NCBI GenBank assembly: GCA_900637705.1
Contig: LR134390.1
Location: 1,240,001 to 1,304,000 of the forward strand
Direction of reading: 5' to 3'
Length of the DNA stretch: 64,000 bases
Source: Fusobacterium varium
GTDB taxonomy: Bacteria > Fusobacteriota > Fusobacteriia > Fusobacteriales > Fusobacteriaceae
Shown here: piece by piece, positions 47,369 through 56,795 of the stretch
Position numbering within the stretch: the stretch's first letter is position 1
How the letters are laid out: every line of letters starts with the position of its first letter
Program-made: the position numbers and the translations under genes
Notes under the pieces: generated by a model
The model's database searches: none
Seen by the model: only the letters and a program-made list of their open reading frames with translations
Told to the model about the DNA's origin: nothing

Positions 47369-48145
47369 ATGGATAAATTTATATTAAAAGGACATGAATT
47401 TGGAAGCAGACTTCTTACAGGGACAGGAAAATTTTCTGATAAAAATTTAGTAGCTCCTATGCTGGAAGCCAGTGGATCACAAATAATAACAATGGCATTG
47501 AGAAGAATAAATTTTCAAAATCCTAAAGAGAATATTTTAAATTATATACCTAAACACATAACACTTTTACCTAATACTTCAGGAGCAAGAACAGCAGAAG
47601 AAGCAGTAAAAATAGCAAGAATTGCAAGAGAGGCTGGGTGTGGAGATTTTATCAAGATAGAAATAATTAATGATTCACAATATCTTATGCCTGATAATTC
47701 TGAAACAATAAAGGCTACAAAAATATTAGCTGATGAAGGATTTATTGTACTTCCATATATGATGCCTGATCTTATAGCTGCAAAAAGAATGGAAGATGCA
47801 GGAGCAGCAGCAGTTATGCCTTTAGGTTCTCCTATTGGTTCAAATAGAGGAATAGTTACCAAGCCTCTTATTGAAATGATGCTGGAAACTAACAGAGTCC
47901 CTATAATAGTAGATGCAGGAATAGGAAAACCATCTGATGCAGCAATAGCTATGGAGATGGGGTGTGATGCTGTTCTTGTAAATACAGCAATAGCTACAGC
48001 TCAAGATCCAGTAAAGATGGGAAGAGCATTTTCATTAGCTGTAGAAGCTGGAAGAGAAGCTTTTCTTGCAAAAATTGCAGAGGAAAAGAAATATGCCAGT
48101 GCCTCATCACCATTGACTGGGTTTCTTTTTAGAGGTGACGAATAA
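47369..48145 (+). CDS. thiG: thiazole synthase
   Basis: TIM-barrel enzyme that builds the thiazole phosphate from deoxyxylulose phosphate, dehydroglycine and ThiS-thiocarboxylate. The 258-residue product starts [19 protein letters not shown]. It has the family motifs [13 protein letters not shown], the Lys in [23 protein letters not shown] and [13 protein letters not shown]. Stop codon TAA directly precedes the GTG start of thiH. GGAAGGT is the ribosome binding site. Confidence 0.95.
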   Translation: MDKFILKGHEFGSRLLTGTGKFSDKNLVAPMLEASGSQIITMALRRINFQNPKENILNYIPKHITLLPNTSGARTAEEAVKIARIAREAGCGDFIKIEIINDSQYLMPDNSETIKATKILADEGFIVLPYMMPDLIAAKRMEDAGAAAVMPLGSPIGSNRGIVTKPLIEMMLETNRVPIIVDAGIGKPSDAAIAMEMGCDAVLVNTAIATAQDPVKMGRAFSLAVEAGREAFLAKIAEEKKYASASSPLTGFLFRGDE

Positions 48146-49252
48146 GTGAGTTACTATGATGAACTTGTAAAATGGAAAGACTTTGATTTTGAAAAATATT
48201 TTTCTAATGTTACAGATGAGGGTATAAAAGAAAGTATAAAAAAAGATAAATTGAGTGTTTATGACTACTTAAATCTTCTTTCACCTAGAGCACAAAATCA
48301 TCTGGAGGAAATGGCAGTGAAAGCTGCAAAACTTACAAGGCAACATTTTGGAAATGTAATAGGATTGTATCTTCCAATATATGTTTCTAATTACTGTACA
48401 AGTAACTGTGTCTATTGTGGTTTTTCAAAAAAAAATCATATAAAAAGAAGACATATGAAATTTGAAGAGATAGAACATGAAGCACAGGAAATAGCTAAAG
48501 CAGGAATAGGTAATATACTTCTTCTTACAGGAGAGGCTAAGGGATTGGTGGATAAGGAATATCTCAAAGGTGGAATAGATGTATTGAAAAAATATTTTTC
48601 TTCTGTTTCAATAGAAGTAATGCCTTTAGATGAAGAAGATTATAAGTATTTGGCAGAAGATGGATTAGATGGACTTACAGTATATCAAGAAACATATGAT
48701 GAAAAAAGATATGAACAGGTACATCTTTCTGGAGAGAAAAGAAATTTTAAATATCGTTTGGATACACCTGAAAGAGGAGCAAGGGCAGGAATTAGAACTA
48801 TTGGAATAGGGGCTCTTCTTGGATTGGGAGGAATAAGAAGCGATGCTTTTAAAACAGGACTTCATCTGAAATATCTTATGGAAAATTATCCTAACAGCGA
48901 ATTCAGTATATCTTTTCCTAGAGTAAATGAGGCAGAAGGAAATTTGAAAGACAGCTATGCTGTAGATGATTTAACTTTTGTACAGATACTTCTAGCTAAT
49001 AGAATATTTCAGCCAAAAGCTGGGATAACTCTTTCAACTCGGGAAAACCCTATAATGAGAGATAATATTGTAGCCTTGGGGGTAACAAAATTTTCAGCTG
49101 GTTCAAGAACAGAAGTTGGAGGATATACTCATGAGAATGAATCTACTGCACAATTTGATATAACTGACAATAGAAATGTAGAGGAAATAGTAAAAGCTAT
49201 AAGAGGAAAAGGATTGGAAGTAGTTTATAAAGACTGGGAGATATTGGTATGA
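48146..49252 (+). CDS. thiH: 2-iminoacetate synthase (tyrosine lyase)
   Basis: Radical SAM enzyme that cleaves tyrosine to dehydroglycine and p-cresol, the anaerobic route to the thiazole glycine unit (in place of the oxygen-using ThiO). The CxxxCxxC iron-sulfur motif is in YCTSNCVYCGF near residue 85. The start is a GTG directly after the thiG stop, with GAGGTGACG upstream. The length of 368 aa is normal. It overlaps thiF by four bases (ATGA). p-Cresol is an expected by-product. Confidence 0.94.
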   Translation: MSYYDELVKWKDFDFEKYFSNVTDEGIKESIKKDKLSVYDYLNLLSPRAQNHLEEMAVKAAKLTRQHFGNVIGLYLPIYVSNYCTSNCVYCGFSKKNHIKRRHMKFEEIEHEAQEIAKAGIGNILLLTGEAKGLVDKEYLKGGIDVLKKYFSSVSIEVMPLDEEDYKYLAEDGLDGLTVYQETYDEKRYEQVHLSGEKRNFKYRLDTPERGARAGIRTIGIGALLGLGGIRSDAFKTGLHLKYLMENYPNSEFSISFPRVNEAEGNLKDSYAVDDLTFVQILLANRIFQPKAGITLSTRENPIMRDNIVALGVTKFSAGSRTEVGGYTHENESTAQFDITDNRNVEEIVKAIRGKGLEVVYKDWEILV

Positions 49253-49790
49253 AGATAGGAATAGCCGGAAGTGGAGGGATAGGTTCTAATGTAGCTGTAC
49301 ATCTTGTAAGAGCAGGTGTAAAAGAATTAAAATTTGGTGACTTTGATGTTATTGAAGAATCTAATCTCAATAGACAATTCTATTTTAAAGACCAGATAGG
49401 AAAATATAAAGCAGAGATGTTGTATGAAAATCTGAAAAGAATTAATCCAGATGGAGATTTTCAATATAATATAATTAAATTTGAAAGAGAAAATATAAAA
49501 GAATTTTTTCAAGACTGCGACATAATAATAGAAGGGTTTGATAAAAAGAGTATAAAAGTATGCTTGTAGAGGAGTTGTATCCTTTGGGAAAACTTATAAT
49601 ATCTGCTTCAGGAATAGCCAGTTACGACTGTAAGGAAATTCAAATCAAAGAGGCAGGAAAAAATTTATATATAGTAGGGGATTTTCAAAAAGATATTTCA
49701 TGTTATAAGACATATTCTCATAAAGTATCTGTGATAGCTGCCCTCATGGCAGAAATAGCGTTAAAAAGAGGTAGATATATTGAGGAATAG
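49249..49790 (+). CDS. thiF: sulfur carrier protein adenylyltransferase ThiF (one frameshift)
   Basis: E1-like enzyme that adenylates the ThiS C-terminus. The nucleotide-binding GIAGSGGIGSNVAVHLVR lies at the N-terminus, followed by DFDVIEESNLNRQF, the hallmark of the family. One A added to the four-A run at 49554-49557 joins the two frames (SIKSMLVEELYPLGK), giving ~181 aa. This is a short ThiF of the anaerobe type, without the zinc-binding CxxC of longer homologues. It overlaps thiH and thiE, so translation is coupled. Confidence 0.9.
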
Positions 49791-50415
49791 AATAGATATA
49801 CCAAAAGGACTGTATGGAATAACTGGTGATAATTTTGCCAATGGTAAAAGTAATTATGAATGTGTAGAGGAAATGATAAAAGGTGGAATTAAAATAGTTC
49901 AATATAGGGATAAATTTAAAAGTACCAGAGAAAAAGTAGAAGAAGCAAAGGCGATAAAAAAATTGTGTCATAAAAATAATGTACTTTTTATAGTGAATGA
50001 TGATGTAGCTGTTGCTATGTTGGTAGATGCTGATGGAGTACATGTAGGGCAAGATGATATGAAGCCAGATGATGTAAGAAAACTTATAGGAATAAATAAA
50101 ATTATTGGTCTGTCTACTCATTCAGAGGAACAGGGAATGGCAGCATATAATAACGAAAATGTAGATTATATAGGAGTGGGACCTATATTTCCAACTACTA
50201 CAAAAGATACAGCTCCAGTGGGATTGGAATATTTAGAATTTGCTGTAAAAAATCTACATCTTCCCTTTATAGCCATTGGTGGAATAAAAGAATATAATAT
50301 AGATGAAATAATAAAAAGAGGAGCTCAAAGGATATGTCTTGTAAGTGATATTGTAGGAGCAGAGAATATATGTAAAAAAATTATTAATCTTAACAGTAAG
50401 ATTTTGAAAAAATAA
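49780..50415 (+). CDS. thiE: thiamine phosphate synthase
   Basis: Joins HMP-PP and thiazole phosphate to give thiamine phosphate. TIM barrel of 211 aa with GLYGITGDNF at the N-terminus, VQYRDKFKSTREKVEEA, VNDDVAVAMLVDADGVHVGQDD, GLSTHSEEQ and GVGPIFPTTTK. The start is a TTG at 49780 that lies inside the end of thiF. Last gene of the thi cluster; no convincing terminator was found directly after it. Confidence 0.95.
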   Translation: MRNRIDIPKGLYGITGDNFANGKSNYECVEEMIKGGIKIVQYRDKFKSTREKVEEAKAIKKLCHKNNVLFIVNDDVAVAMLVDADGVHVGQDDMKPDDVRKLIGINKIIGLSTHSEEQGMAAYNNENVDYIGVGPIFPTTTKDTAPVGLEYLEFAVKNLHLPFIAIGGIKEYNIDEIIKRGAQRICLVSDIVGAENICKKIINLNSKILKK

Positions 50416-50566
50416 TCATCATTTAATTTGATTTTGAGGTTATAATTTTCTTTTTTTTATAAGGTTAATATATTATTTCAATAGGTTAAGCCTCTTGACA
50501 ATTACTAAATTAAGTATTAGAGTATAATAAGAAATGATAAATTAACTTTAAGAAAAGAGGGATTTT

Positions 50567-51250
50567 GTGCTAAAGATATACGACGATATAATGGGTAAGA
50601 CAAATTCTAGTTTTGCATATAAAATATTAAAAGAAAACATACTTAGACTTGATTTAAAGCCGGGAGAAGAATTGCGTGAAATTGATTTGTTTCAATCTCT
50701 TAATATGAGCCGTACACCAATTAGAGAGGCACTTATTCTTTTGAAACATGATGGCTTAATAGAAACTCTTCCTCAAAGTGGAACTTTTGTTACTAAAATA
50801 GATAAAGAAAAATTTGAAGATGGAAAAATGTTAAGAATTTGTGTAGAAGAAAAAATGATACAGTTGGCTTGTGATACTTTTTCAGATGAATATCTTAAAA
50901 AATTAGAAGATAACCTCAGAAAGCAAAAATTTATCCTTGATACAACTAGAGATTATGTGGAGTTTCATAAACTAGATGTAGAATTCCATCAAATGATATT
51001 TGAAGGGGTAGGGTATAAGGATTTATTTAAAGTAACTACAGATAATTTTTTTGATTACCAGAGAGTTAGAGTTTTGAATTCATCAAATAAGATAAAAGAT
51101 AATTTTATTCAAGAAAGCCATTTAAAAATATTAGATGCTATTAAAAATAAAAGGAAAGATAGAGTTCATGAACTGCTTAATGAACATTTCTCAAGATTAT
51201 CAGCAAAATTAGGATATTTTATTGAAGAATATCCATTTTATTTTAAATAA
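50567..51250 (+). CDS. GntR family transcriptional regulator (FadR/FCD subfamily)
   Basis: N-terminal winged helix (PGEELREIDLFQSLNMSRTPIREALILL within residues 25-55, quoted in part) and a C-terminal all-helical FCD ligand domain (residues ~80-220). The FCD metal-site pattern is present in part: DVEFHQMIF and a later HLKILDAI and LNEHF. FCD regulators usually sense carboxylates such as sugar acids, amino acids or fatty acyl compounds. Start is a GTG after AAGAGGG. No obvious target gene is next to it; it stands between thiE and a divergent membrane protein. The effector is unknown. Confidence 0.85.
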   Translation: MLKIYDDIMGKTNSSFAYKILKENILRLDLKPGEELREIDLFQSLNMSRTPIREALILLKHDGLIETLPQSGTFVTKIDKEKFEDGKMLRICVEEKMIQLACDTFSDEYLKKLEDNLRKQKFILDTTRDYVEFHKLDVEFHQMIFEGVGYKDLFKVTTDNFFDYQRVRVLNSSNKIKDNFIQESHLKILDAIKNKRKDRVHELLNEHFSRLSAKLGYFIEEYPFYFK

Positions 51251-51480
51251 GATGGAGAGGTTGGCTGAAATATTAGAGAATAATTTTAAAAATTGAAAAA
51301 GCTCTAAAGTTATACTTCTATCTGTACAGCTACCTTTTTTATTAAAAAATAAATGAAATTAGAATTTCTATAAAAATAATAAGTAGTATAAAATTGGATA
51401 ATATATTAAGTAGGATTGTAATTTTAGAACTTTTTTAAAAATCGTGAAAAGTATAAAATAAAATCTAGAAAAAATAAATA

Positions 51481-51509
51481 AAAAAGCTGTCTGCTGACAG
51501 CTTTTTTTT
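51481..51509. terminator. bidirectional terminator
   Basis: AAAAAGCTGTC and GACAGCTTTTT form a perfect stem around TGCT with flanking A and T runs. It lies between the convergent GntR gene and the DUF2628-like gene. Confidence 0.85.
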
Positions 51510-51522
51510 ATGAAAATTAATT

Positions 51523-51930
51523 CTAAAATATATTAGAAACAGCAACTTGAAGAAGTATCACAATAAGAATTCCTATCATACCCCCACTTGCTCTTCTTCC
51601 TTTTTTTATATTATTTTTTACTTTTTCAAAGTATATAATACTTCCTTTAAATCCAAGATATACAGGAAAAAGAAAGAGAAATGCCAGATACAATGAAGGA
51701 ATATGGTTAGAAGTAATATTAATAAAGATTATATAAAGGATAGCATACTCGTACAATCCTCTATATCCCAGCCAGAAAGGAGCAAGAAAAAAAGCCCAGA
51801 AATTGAATCTTATGTAATCAGAGAGCCATTCGCTCATATAATGATTGAAACCATTTCCAATATGTTCCTGAAAACATTCCATATTATTTTCTATGAATTC
51901 AACATCTTCTATTAATAGTGGATTTTTCAT
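51523..51930 (-). CDS. DUF2628-like membrane protein, 135 aa
   Basis: A small inner-membrane protein. The soluble N-terminus (~40 residues) is followed by FNFWAFFLAPFWLGYRGLY, the recognisable core of DUF2628-type proteins, then two more helices and a basic loop before a last helix (residues ~117-135). Function unknown across the family. GGAG precedes its start on the minus strand. Monocistronic. Confidence 0.75.
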   Translation of the reverse strand: MKNPLLIEDVEFIENNMECFQEHIGNGFNHYMSEWLSDYIRFNFWAFFLAPFWLGYRGLYEYAILYIIFINITSNHIPSLYLAFLFLFPVYLGFKGSIIYFEKVKNNIKKGRRASGGMIGILIVILLQVAVSNIF

Positions 51931-52206
51931 AGTATATCTCCTTTTAGTCAGTACTGTATATAATCAATTATATCAATAATAGAAATATAAGTCAAATTTG
52001 ATACTGCTAAAACATATAGATATATGTTTTTAAGAAGATGAAAGTATAACGAAAGAGAGATTAAAATTTAAAGAAAATTTTTAAGAATTAGTTTTTATTC
52101 TTTCATAAGAAAAGAGTAGAAAAGATGAATGTTAGGCTTTATTTTAAATTAATTTTTTAGTATAATGAATGAATATGATAAAAAAATGTCTTTATGGAGG
52201 GAAAGT

Positions 52207-52707
52207 ATGAAAAAATTTTTAAAAGGTTTGTTAATTGTTGGAATGTTATTTGCCCTAATTGGGTGTGGAACTTTAGAATCACAGAAGGCTTTAGAATCTC
52301 GTTTAAAATCAATACAATCAGGGAAAGAAGCAGAGAACACAGAAGATCAACAACTTAAAGTTATAGTTAAATTATTACAAAAAATGGAGTATAAAATTTT
52401 AAAAACTACTGAAAAAGGGAATGAGTCAGAAATAGAAGTACAATTTAAAGTTGTGAATATAGCTGGATATATGCCAGATTTTATGAGGGCATTAATGCCA
52501 CTTGCTTTTTCAGGAGCTTCTGAAGAAGCAATTGAAGCAGTATCAATAAAATTTTTTGATGATTTATCAAAAGCCAAAGATATATCATTTCTTGAACAAA
52601 ATCTTACAGTTTATTTAACAAAGAAAAATGGTAAATGGGAAGTAGTAAATAATGAAGAACTTTGGAATATTATAACTGGTAATGTTACAAAAGTATTTGG
52701 CGAATAA
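52207..52707 (+). CDS. lipoprotein of unknown function, ~166 aa
   Basis: The ATG at 52207 has TGGAGGG upstream; an earlier in-frame ATG at 52165 lacks such a site. The product begins MKKFLKGLLIVGMLFALIGCG, a lipoprotein signal peptide with lipobox LIGC (Cys near residue 20). The mature part is a helix-plus-strand domain of ~110 residues resembling the DUF4878/NTF2-like group, with a C-terminal KNGKWEVVNNEELW pattern often seen there. That relation is tentative. Monocistronic, ending before two terminators. Probably anchored in the envelope. Confidence 0.72.
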   Translation: MKKFLKGLLIVGMLFALIGCGTLESQKALESRLKSIQSGKEAENTEDQQLKVIVKLLQKMEYKILKTTEKGNESEIEVQFKVVNIAGYMPDFMRALMPLAFSGASEEAIEAVSIKFFDDLSKAKDISFLEQNLTVYLTKKNGKWEVVNNEELWNIITGNVTKVFGE

Positions 52708-52752
52708 AATTTTTCTATAAAGAAGTTTTAAAAAGATATTTAAATGAAAAGA

Positions 52753-52777
52753 GGACTGAGAAATTAGTCTTTTTTTA
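52753..52777 (+). terminator. first terminator after the lipoprotein gene
   Basis: GACT and AGTC with weak flanking pairs, followed by seven T. Confidence 0.55.
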
Positions 52778-52814
52778 TACATTTTTGGTATAGCTAAAAA
52801 TTTAGAATAAAAAT

Positions 52815-52846
52815 GATGGGTTTGATTAACCTATCTTTTTTATTTT
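52815..52846 (+). terminator. second, stronger terminator ahead of the hdr-flx promoter
   Basis: GATGGGTT and AACCTATC pair around a five-base loop (one G-T pair), followed by six T. Confidence 0.75.
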
Positions 52847-52953
52847 TTGTATTTTTATCATTTTGTTTTTACATTTTTTATCAAATTACTTTTATATTTT
52901 AACATTTTACTTTTCATTTTACAGGAAAAAACTGCAAAAAAATAAAAAAACAT

Positions 52954-52982
52954 TTGACATATCGTGCACAATATATTATAAA
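52954..52982 (+). promoter_or_regulatory. promoter of the hdr-flx-frd cluster
   Basis: TTGACA (52954-52959), 17 bases, TATAAA (52977-52982). The spacer contains TCGTGCACAA (52962-52971), a near-palindrome sharing the half-sites TTGTG and CACGA with the operator at 22693-22707. The leader to hdrB is about 150 bases long and A/T-rich, with no structure I can name. Confidence 0.7.
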
Positions 52983-53136
52983 TATATTAATATATTTAGT
53001 ACTTAATTAAAACTTTGATTTCAAAAATAGTTCATAAATGGAAAGATGGTTTTATAAGATACAGTAAATAAAAGTTTTTTTACAAAAATAGAAATTAAAA
53101 TAATTTAATTTAACGAATAGGGAGGGAAGAGAAGAA

Positions 53137-53907
53137 ATGAAATTTAGCTATTATCCTGGTTGTACTTTAAAAACTAAAGCACAAGACCTTGAGAAATATG
53201 CCTTAGATTCAGCTGCTGCTCTAGGTGTAGAATTAGAAGAGCAGAAGGATTGGCAATGCTGTGGAGCTGTATTTCCATTAGGATCAGATGAAATTGCTAC
53301 AAAGCTTTCTTCAGTGAGAAGTTTAGCAGCTTCTTATGCTAAGGGAGAGAAACTTGTGACTATATGTTCTGCATGTCATCACGTAATCAAAAGAACAAAT
53401 GAAGAATTAAAATCTAATGAAGATATGAGAAGAAAAGTTAATAACTATCTTCAATTAGAAAATAACTACTCAGGGGAAGGTGAAGTAATTCATTACCTTG
53501 AAATGTTAAGAGATGAAATAGGATTTGACAAAATAGCAGAAAAAGTTGTGAAGCCTCTTAACCGTAAAATAGCTGCTTATTATGGTTGTATGCTTTTAAA
53601 ACCTAAAAAAGCAATGAACTTTGATGATCCAGAAAATCCATCAATAATAGAGAATTTTATAAAAGCACTTGGAGGAACTCCAGTATTTTACCCATATAGA
53701 ACAGAATGCTGTGGAGCTTATCTCGCTGTAAATAATAAAGAACTTACAGAAAAAATGAGCAGTAAGATAATAAAATCAGCTTTAGATAATGGAGCAGAGG
53801 AAATTGTTACAGCTTGTCCTTTGTGCAAGTATAACTTGGAACTTAAAGATACAGCATCTGTAAGTTATTTTTCAGAGATTTTAGCTGAAGCTTTAGGAGT
53901 TAAGTAA
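53137..53907 (+). CDS. hdrB: heterodisulfide reductase subunit B homologue
   Basis: Catalytic subunit of HdrABC-type complexes, which carries two noncubane [4Fe-4S] clusters. Both CCG motifs are complete: C9, C41-C42, C77, C80 (31 and 34 residues apart) and C151, C191-C192, C227, C230 (39 and 34 residues apart). In methanogens this site reduces the CoM-CoB disulfide; in bacteria with FlxABCD the true disulfide or acceptor is uncertain. It begins the operon, with AGGGAGGGAAGAG before the ATG, and is followed by hdrC and hdrA. At 256 aa it is a normal length for the soluble bacterial type. Confidence 0.92.
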   Translation: MKFSYYPGCTLKTKAQDLEKYALDSAAALGVELEEQKDWQCCGAVFPLGSDEIATKLSSVRSLAASYAKGEKLVTICSACHHVIKRTNEELKSNEDMRRKVNNYLQLENNYSGEGEVIHYLEMLRDEIGFDKIAEKVVKPLNRKIAAYYGCMLLKPKKAMNFDDPENPSIIENFIKALGGTPVFYPYRTECCGAYLAVNNKELTEKMSSKIIKSALDNGAEEIVTACPLCKYNLELKDTASVSYFSEILAEALGVK

Positions 53908-53934
53908 AATATTTCTAAAGACAGGGAGGAAAAA

Positions 53935-54348
53935 TTGGAAAGAGATAAAGTAGTTTTCAATAAAGATAGAAAAGATATACTTACAATAGAGGAAATCAGT
54001 AAGGAAAAAACAGCAAACTGCATGCAGTGTGGAAAGTGTTCTGCTGGTTGTCCTGCTGCAGATGATATGGATATACTTCCTCATCAGGTAATAAGACATT
54101 TGCAAATGGGAGATGTAGAAACAATAAAGAATAGTAAAACTATATGGACTTGTGCTTCTTGCTTTACTTGTGCTTCTCGTTGCCCTAGAAATGTAGACCT
54201 TTGTAAGTTGATGGAAGCAGTTCGTTTAACTATTGTAAGAAAAAAAGGAAACAGTAAATTGCTTCCTGAAGATGTACCAGAAATAATGTCGGATAAAAAA
54301 ATGCCACAGCAAGCTATTGTTAGTGCATTTCGTAAATATAGTAAATAA
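53935..54348 (+). CDS. hdrC: heterodisulfide reductase subunit C homologue
   Basis: Ferredoxin-like subunit with two [4Fe-4S] clusters that link HdrA to HdrB. The motifs are CMQCGKCSAGCP (residue ~29) and CASCFTCASRCPRN (~residue 74). Start is a TTG directly after GGGAGGAAAAA; no ATG is better placed. At 137 aa it is compact. It lies 27 bases after hdrB and 24 before hdrA. Confidence 0.92.
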   Translation: MERDKVVFNKDRKDILTIEEISKEKTANCMQCGKCSAGCPAADDMDILPHQVIRHLQMGDVETIKNSKTIWTCASCFTCASRCPRNVDLCKLMEAVRLTIVRKKGNSKLLPEDVPEIMSDKKMPQQAIVSAFRKYSK

Positions 54349-54372
54349 ACTGTTTTGTGAGGAGGAAAGAGA

Positions 54373-56358
54373 TTGCAAAGAGTTGGAGTTTTTGTTTGTT
54401 GGTGTGGGAATAATATAGCAGGTACTGTAGATGTAGAAAGAGTATCTGAAGTAGCAAAGGATATTCCTGGAGTAGTTTATTCAACAAATTATCAATATAT
54501 GTGCTCTGAGATAGGGCAAAATTTATTAAAGGACGCTGTAAAAGAACATAATTTAGATAGAGTAGTAGTTGCTTCATGCTCGCCTAGAATGCATGAAACA
54601 ACATTTCGTAATGCAGCTGCAAAGGCTGGATTAAATCCATATCTTGTTGAGATAGCTAATATAAGAGAGCATTGTTCATGGGTGCATAAAGATAAAGAGC
54701 AAGGGACAGAAAAAGCGATATCCCTTGTAAAAGCAGCTGTAGCAAAGGCTATTCTTAATGCTCCATTGACAGCAGGAGAAAGTGGAGTAGAAAAAAGAGC
54801 ATTAGTAATTGGAGGGGGAATTGCTGGTATACAGACAGCTCTTGATATAGCTGATGCTGGATTCAAAGTAGATATAGTTGAGAAACAGCCAAGTATAGGT
54901 GGAAAAATGGCTCAGTTGGATAAGACATTTCCTACACTTGATTGTTCAGCATGTATTTTAACACCTAAAATGGTTGATGCATCAATGCACCCAAATATTA
55001 CTTTGCATACATACAGTGAAATAGAAGCTGTAAATGGTTATGTAGGAAACTTTACAGTATCTATAAAGAAAAAAGCACGTTATGTGGATATGGACAAATG
55101 TACAGGTTGTGGAATCTGTGTTGAAAAATGTCCTTCAAGAAAAGCAGGAAATGAATTTGAAGAAAATCTTACTAAAAGAGGAGCTATATACAAGGCGTTT
55201 GCACAGGCAGTACCAAATGTACCAGTGATTGACAGTACTCAATGTATAAAAATGGCAACTGGAAAATGTGGAATCTGTGAAAAACTTTGTATGGCAAAAG
55301 CAATAGATTTTACTCAAAAAGATGAAATTATTGAAGAAAAATATGGAGCAATAGTAGTTGCCACTGGATATGATCTTATCAATCTTGAAAAATTAGGAGA
55401 ATACAATTATTCTCACCCTAATGTAATAACTTCATTGGAATTTGAAAGACTTACAAATGCAGCAGGACCTACTCATGGAAAATTCCTTAAACCTTCAGAT
55501 CACACAAAACCTAAGAAAGTAGTTTTTGTACAATGTGTTGGTTCAAGAGATACAAGTGACAGAGGAAAACCTTACTGTTCAAAAATATGTTGTATGTATA
55601 CAGCAAAACATGCAATGCTTCTTAGAGATAAATATCCAGATATTGAGGCATATGTATTCTATATAGATGTAAGAACTCCAGGTAAAAACTTTGATGAGTT
55701 CCAAAGAAGAGCAGTTGAAGAATATGGAGTTCAATATATCAAAGGTATGGTAGGAAAAGTATTTCCAGAGGGTGATAAGCTGATGGTAAATGGTGTAGAT
55801 GCACTTACTGGACAGACAGTTGTTATAGATGCTGATATGGTAGTGTTGGCAGCAGCTACAAAAGCTAAAGATGATGCTGTAGCTTTAAAAAGAAAACTTA
55901 ATATCAGTACAGATACAAACAACTTCTTCACAGAGGCACACCCAAAGCTTAAACCAGTAGAAACAGCTTCAGCTGGAATATATCTGGCAGGAGCTTGTCA
56001 AGGACCTAAAGATATTCCTGAAACGGTAGCACAAGCCAGTGCAGCAGCAGCAAAAGCAATAATTCTACTTTGCAAAGATAAGCTTGTAAATAATCCTTGT
56101 GTATCTTCTGTAGACACTGATTTATGCAGTGGCTGTGGTCAATGTGCACAGATGTGCCCATATGATGCTATCTCTTTAAAAATGACTGATATTAGAGATC
56201 ATGGAAAAGTTGTAAGAAGACTGATTGCAACAGTAAATGATGCACTATGTCAAGGCTGTGGAGGTTGTACAGTATCTTGCCGTCCAGGAGCAATTGATCT
56301 TAGAGGATTCTCAAATAAACAAATTATGGCGGAGGTAGATGCAATATGTCGTCTGTAG
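54373..56358 (+). CDS. hdrA: heterodisulfide reductase subunit A homologue (flavin-bifurcating)
   Basis: The FAD-containing core of the complex and the likely bifurcating site. 661 residues: an N-terminal domain with VGVFVCWCGNNIAG and MCSEIGQ, the FAD-binding GGGIAGIQTALDIADAG (~residue 140) followed by EKQPSIGGKMAQ and DCSACILTPKM, an inserted ferredoxin (CTGCGICVEKCP, ~240), a flavoprotein domain, and a C-terminal dicluster ferredoxin (CSGCGQCAQMCP and CQGCGGCTVSC). Start is TTG with GGAGGAAAGA upstream. No fused MvhD-type domain is present; that is supplied by the next gene, which overlaps its end. Confidence 0.94.
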   Translation: MQRVGVFVCWCGNNIAGTVDVERVSEVAKDIPGVVYSTNYQYMCSEIGQNLLKDAVKEHNLDRVVVASCSPRMHETTFRNAAAKAGLNPYLVEIANIREHCSWVHKDKEQGTEKAISLVKAAVAKAILNAPLTAGESGVEKRALVIGGGIAGIQTALDIADAGFKVDIVEKQPSIGGKMAQLDKTFPTLDCSACILTPKMVDASMHPNITLHTYSEIEAVNGYVGNFTVSIKKKARYVDMDKCTGCGICVEKCPSRKAGNEFEENLTKRGAIYKAFAQAVPNVPVIDSTQCIKMATGKCGICEKLCMAKAIDFTQKDEIIEEKYGAIVVATGYDLINLEKLGEYNYSHPNVITSLEFERLTNAAGPTHGKFLKPSDHTKPKKVVFVQCVGSRDTSDRGKPYCSKICCMYTAKHAMLLRDKYPDIEAYVFYIDVRTPGKNFDEFQRRAVEEYGVQYIKGMVGKVFPEGDKLMVNGVDALTGQTVVIDADMVVLAAATKAKDDAVALKRKLNISTDTNNFFTEAHPKLKPVETASAGIYLAGACQGPKDIPETVAQASAAAAKAIILLCKDKLVNNPCVSSVDTDLCSGCGQCAQMCPYDAISLKMTDIRDHGKVVRRLIATVNDALCQGCGGCTVSCRPGAIDLRGFSNKQIMAEVDAICRL

Positions 56359-56795
56359 AAAAAATAGAAAAAGAAGAATTCAAACCTTTGATAGTTGCAT
56401 TCTGCTGTAACTGGTGCAGTTATGCAGGAGCAGACTTAGCAGGGACAAGCAGATTAAACTACCCTGCCAATGTAAAAATAATTCGTGTTCCATGCTCTTG
56501 CAGAGTAAATACTAACTTTATAATCCGTGCTTTCCAAAAAGGTGCAGATGGAGTAGTTATTGCAGGTTGCCACCCGGGAGATTGTCATTATTCTACAGGA
56601 AATTATTATACAAGACGTCGTTTCTCTGTATTTATTAATCTTCTTGAGTATATGGGAATAGAAAAAGAGCGTTTTAAAATAGACTGGATATCAGCTGCAG
56701 AAGCGAATAAATTTGCTACAGTAATGAATGAAGTATTGGAAAACGTTCATAGACTTGGACCAAATAAAAAGTTGAGGGATGGTAGATGGAAATAA
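56346..56795 (+). CDS. flxD: MvhD/FlxD-like [2Fe-2S] electron-transfer subunit
   Basis: A 149-residue protein of the MvhD/FlpD family, which hands electrons from an oxidoreductase to HdrA. The cysteine set is clear: FCCNWCSYAGAD near residue 20, VPCSCRVN near ~49, and GCHPGDCHY near ~76. The ATG lies inside the last codons of hdrA, and its own end overlaps the next gene, so the genes are translationally coupled. FlxD is the counterpart in the FlxABCD-HdrABC system described from Desulfovibrio vulgaris. Confidence 0.9.
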   Translation: MSSVEKIEKEEFKPLIVAFCCNWCSYAGADLAGTSRLNYPANVKIIRVPCSCRVNTNFIIRAFQKGADGVVIAGCHPGDCHYSTGNYYTRRRFSVFINLLEYMGIEKERFKIDWISAAEANKFATVMNEVLENVHRLGPNKKLRDGRWK

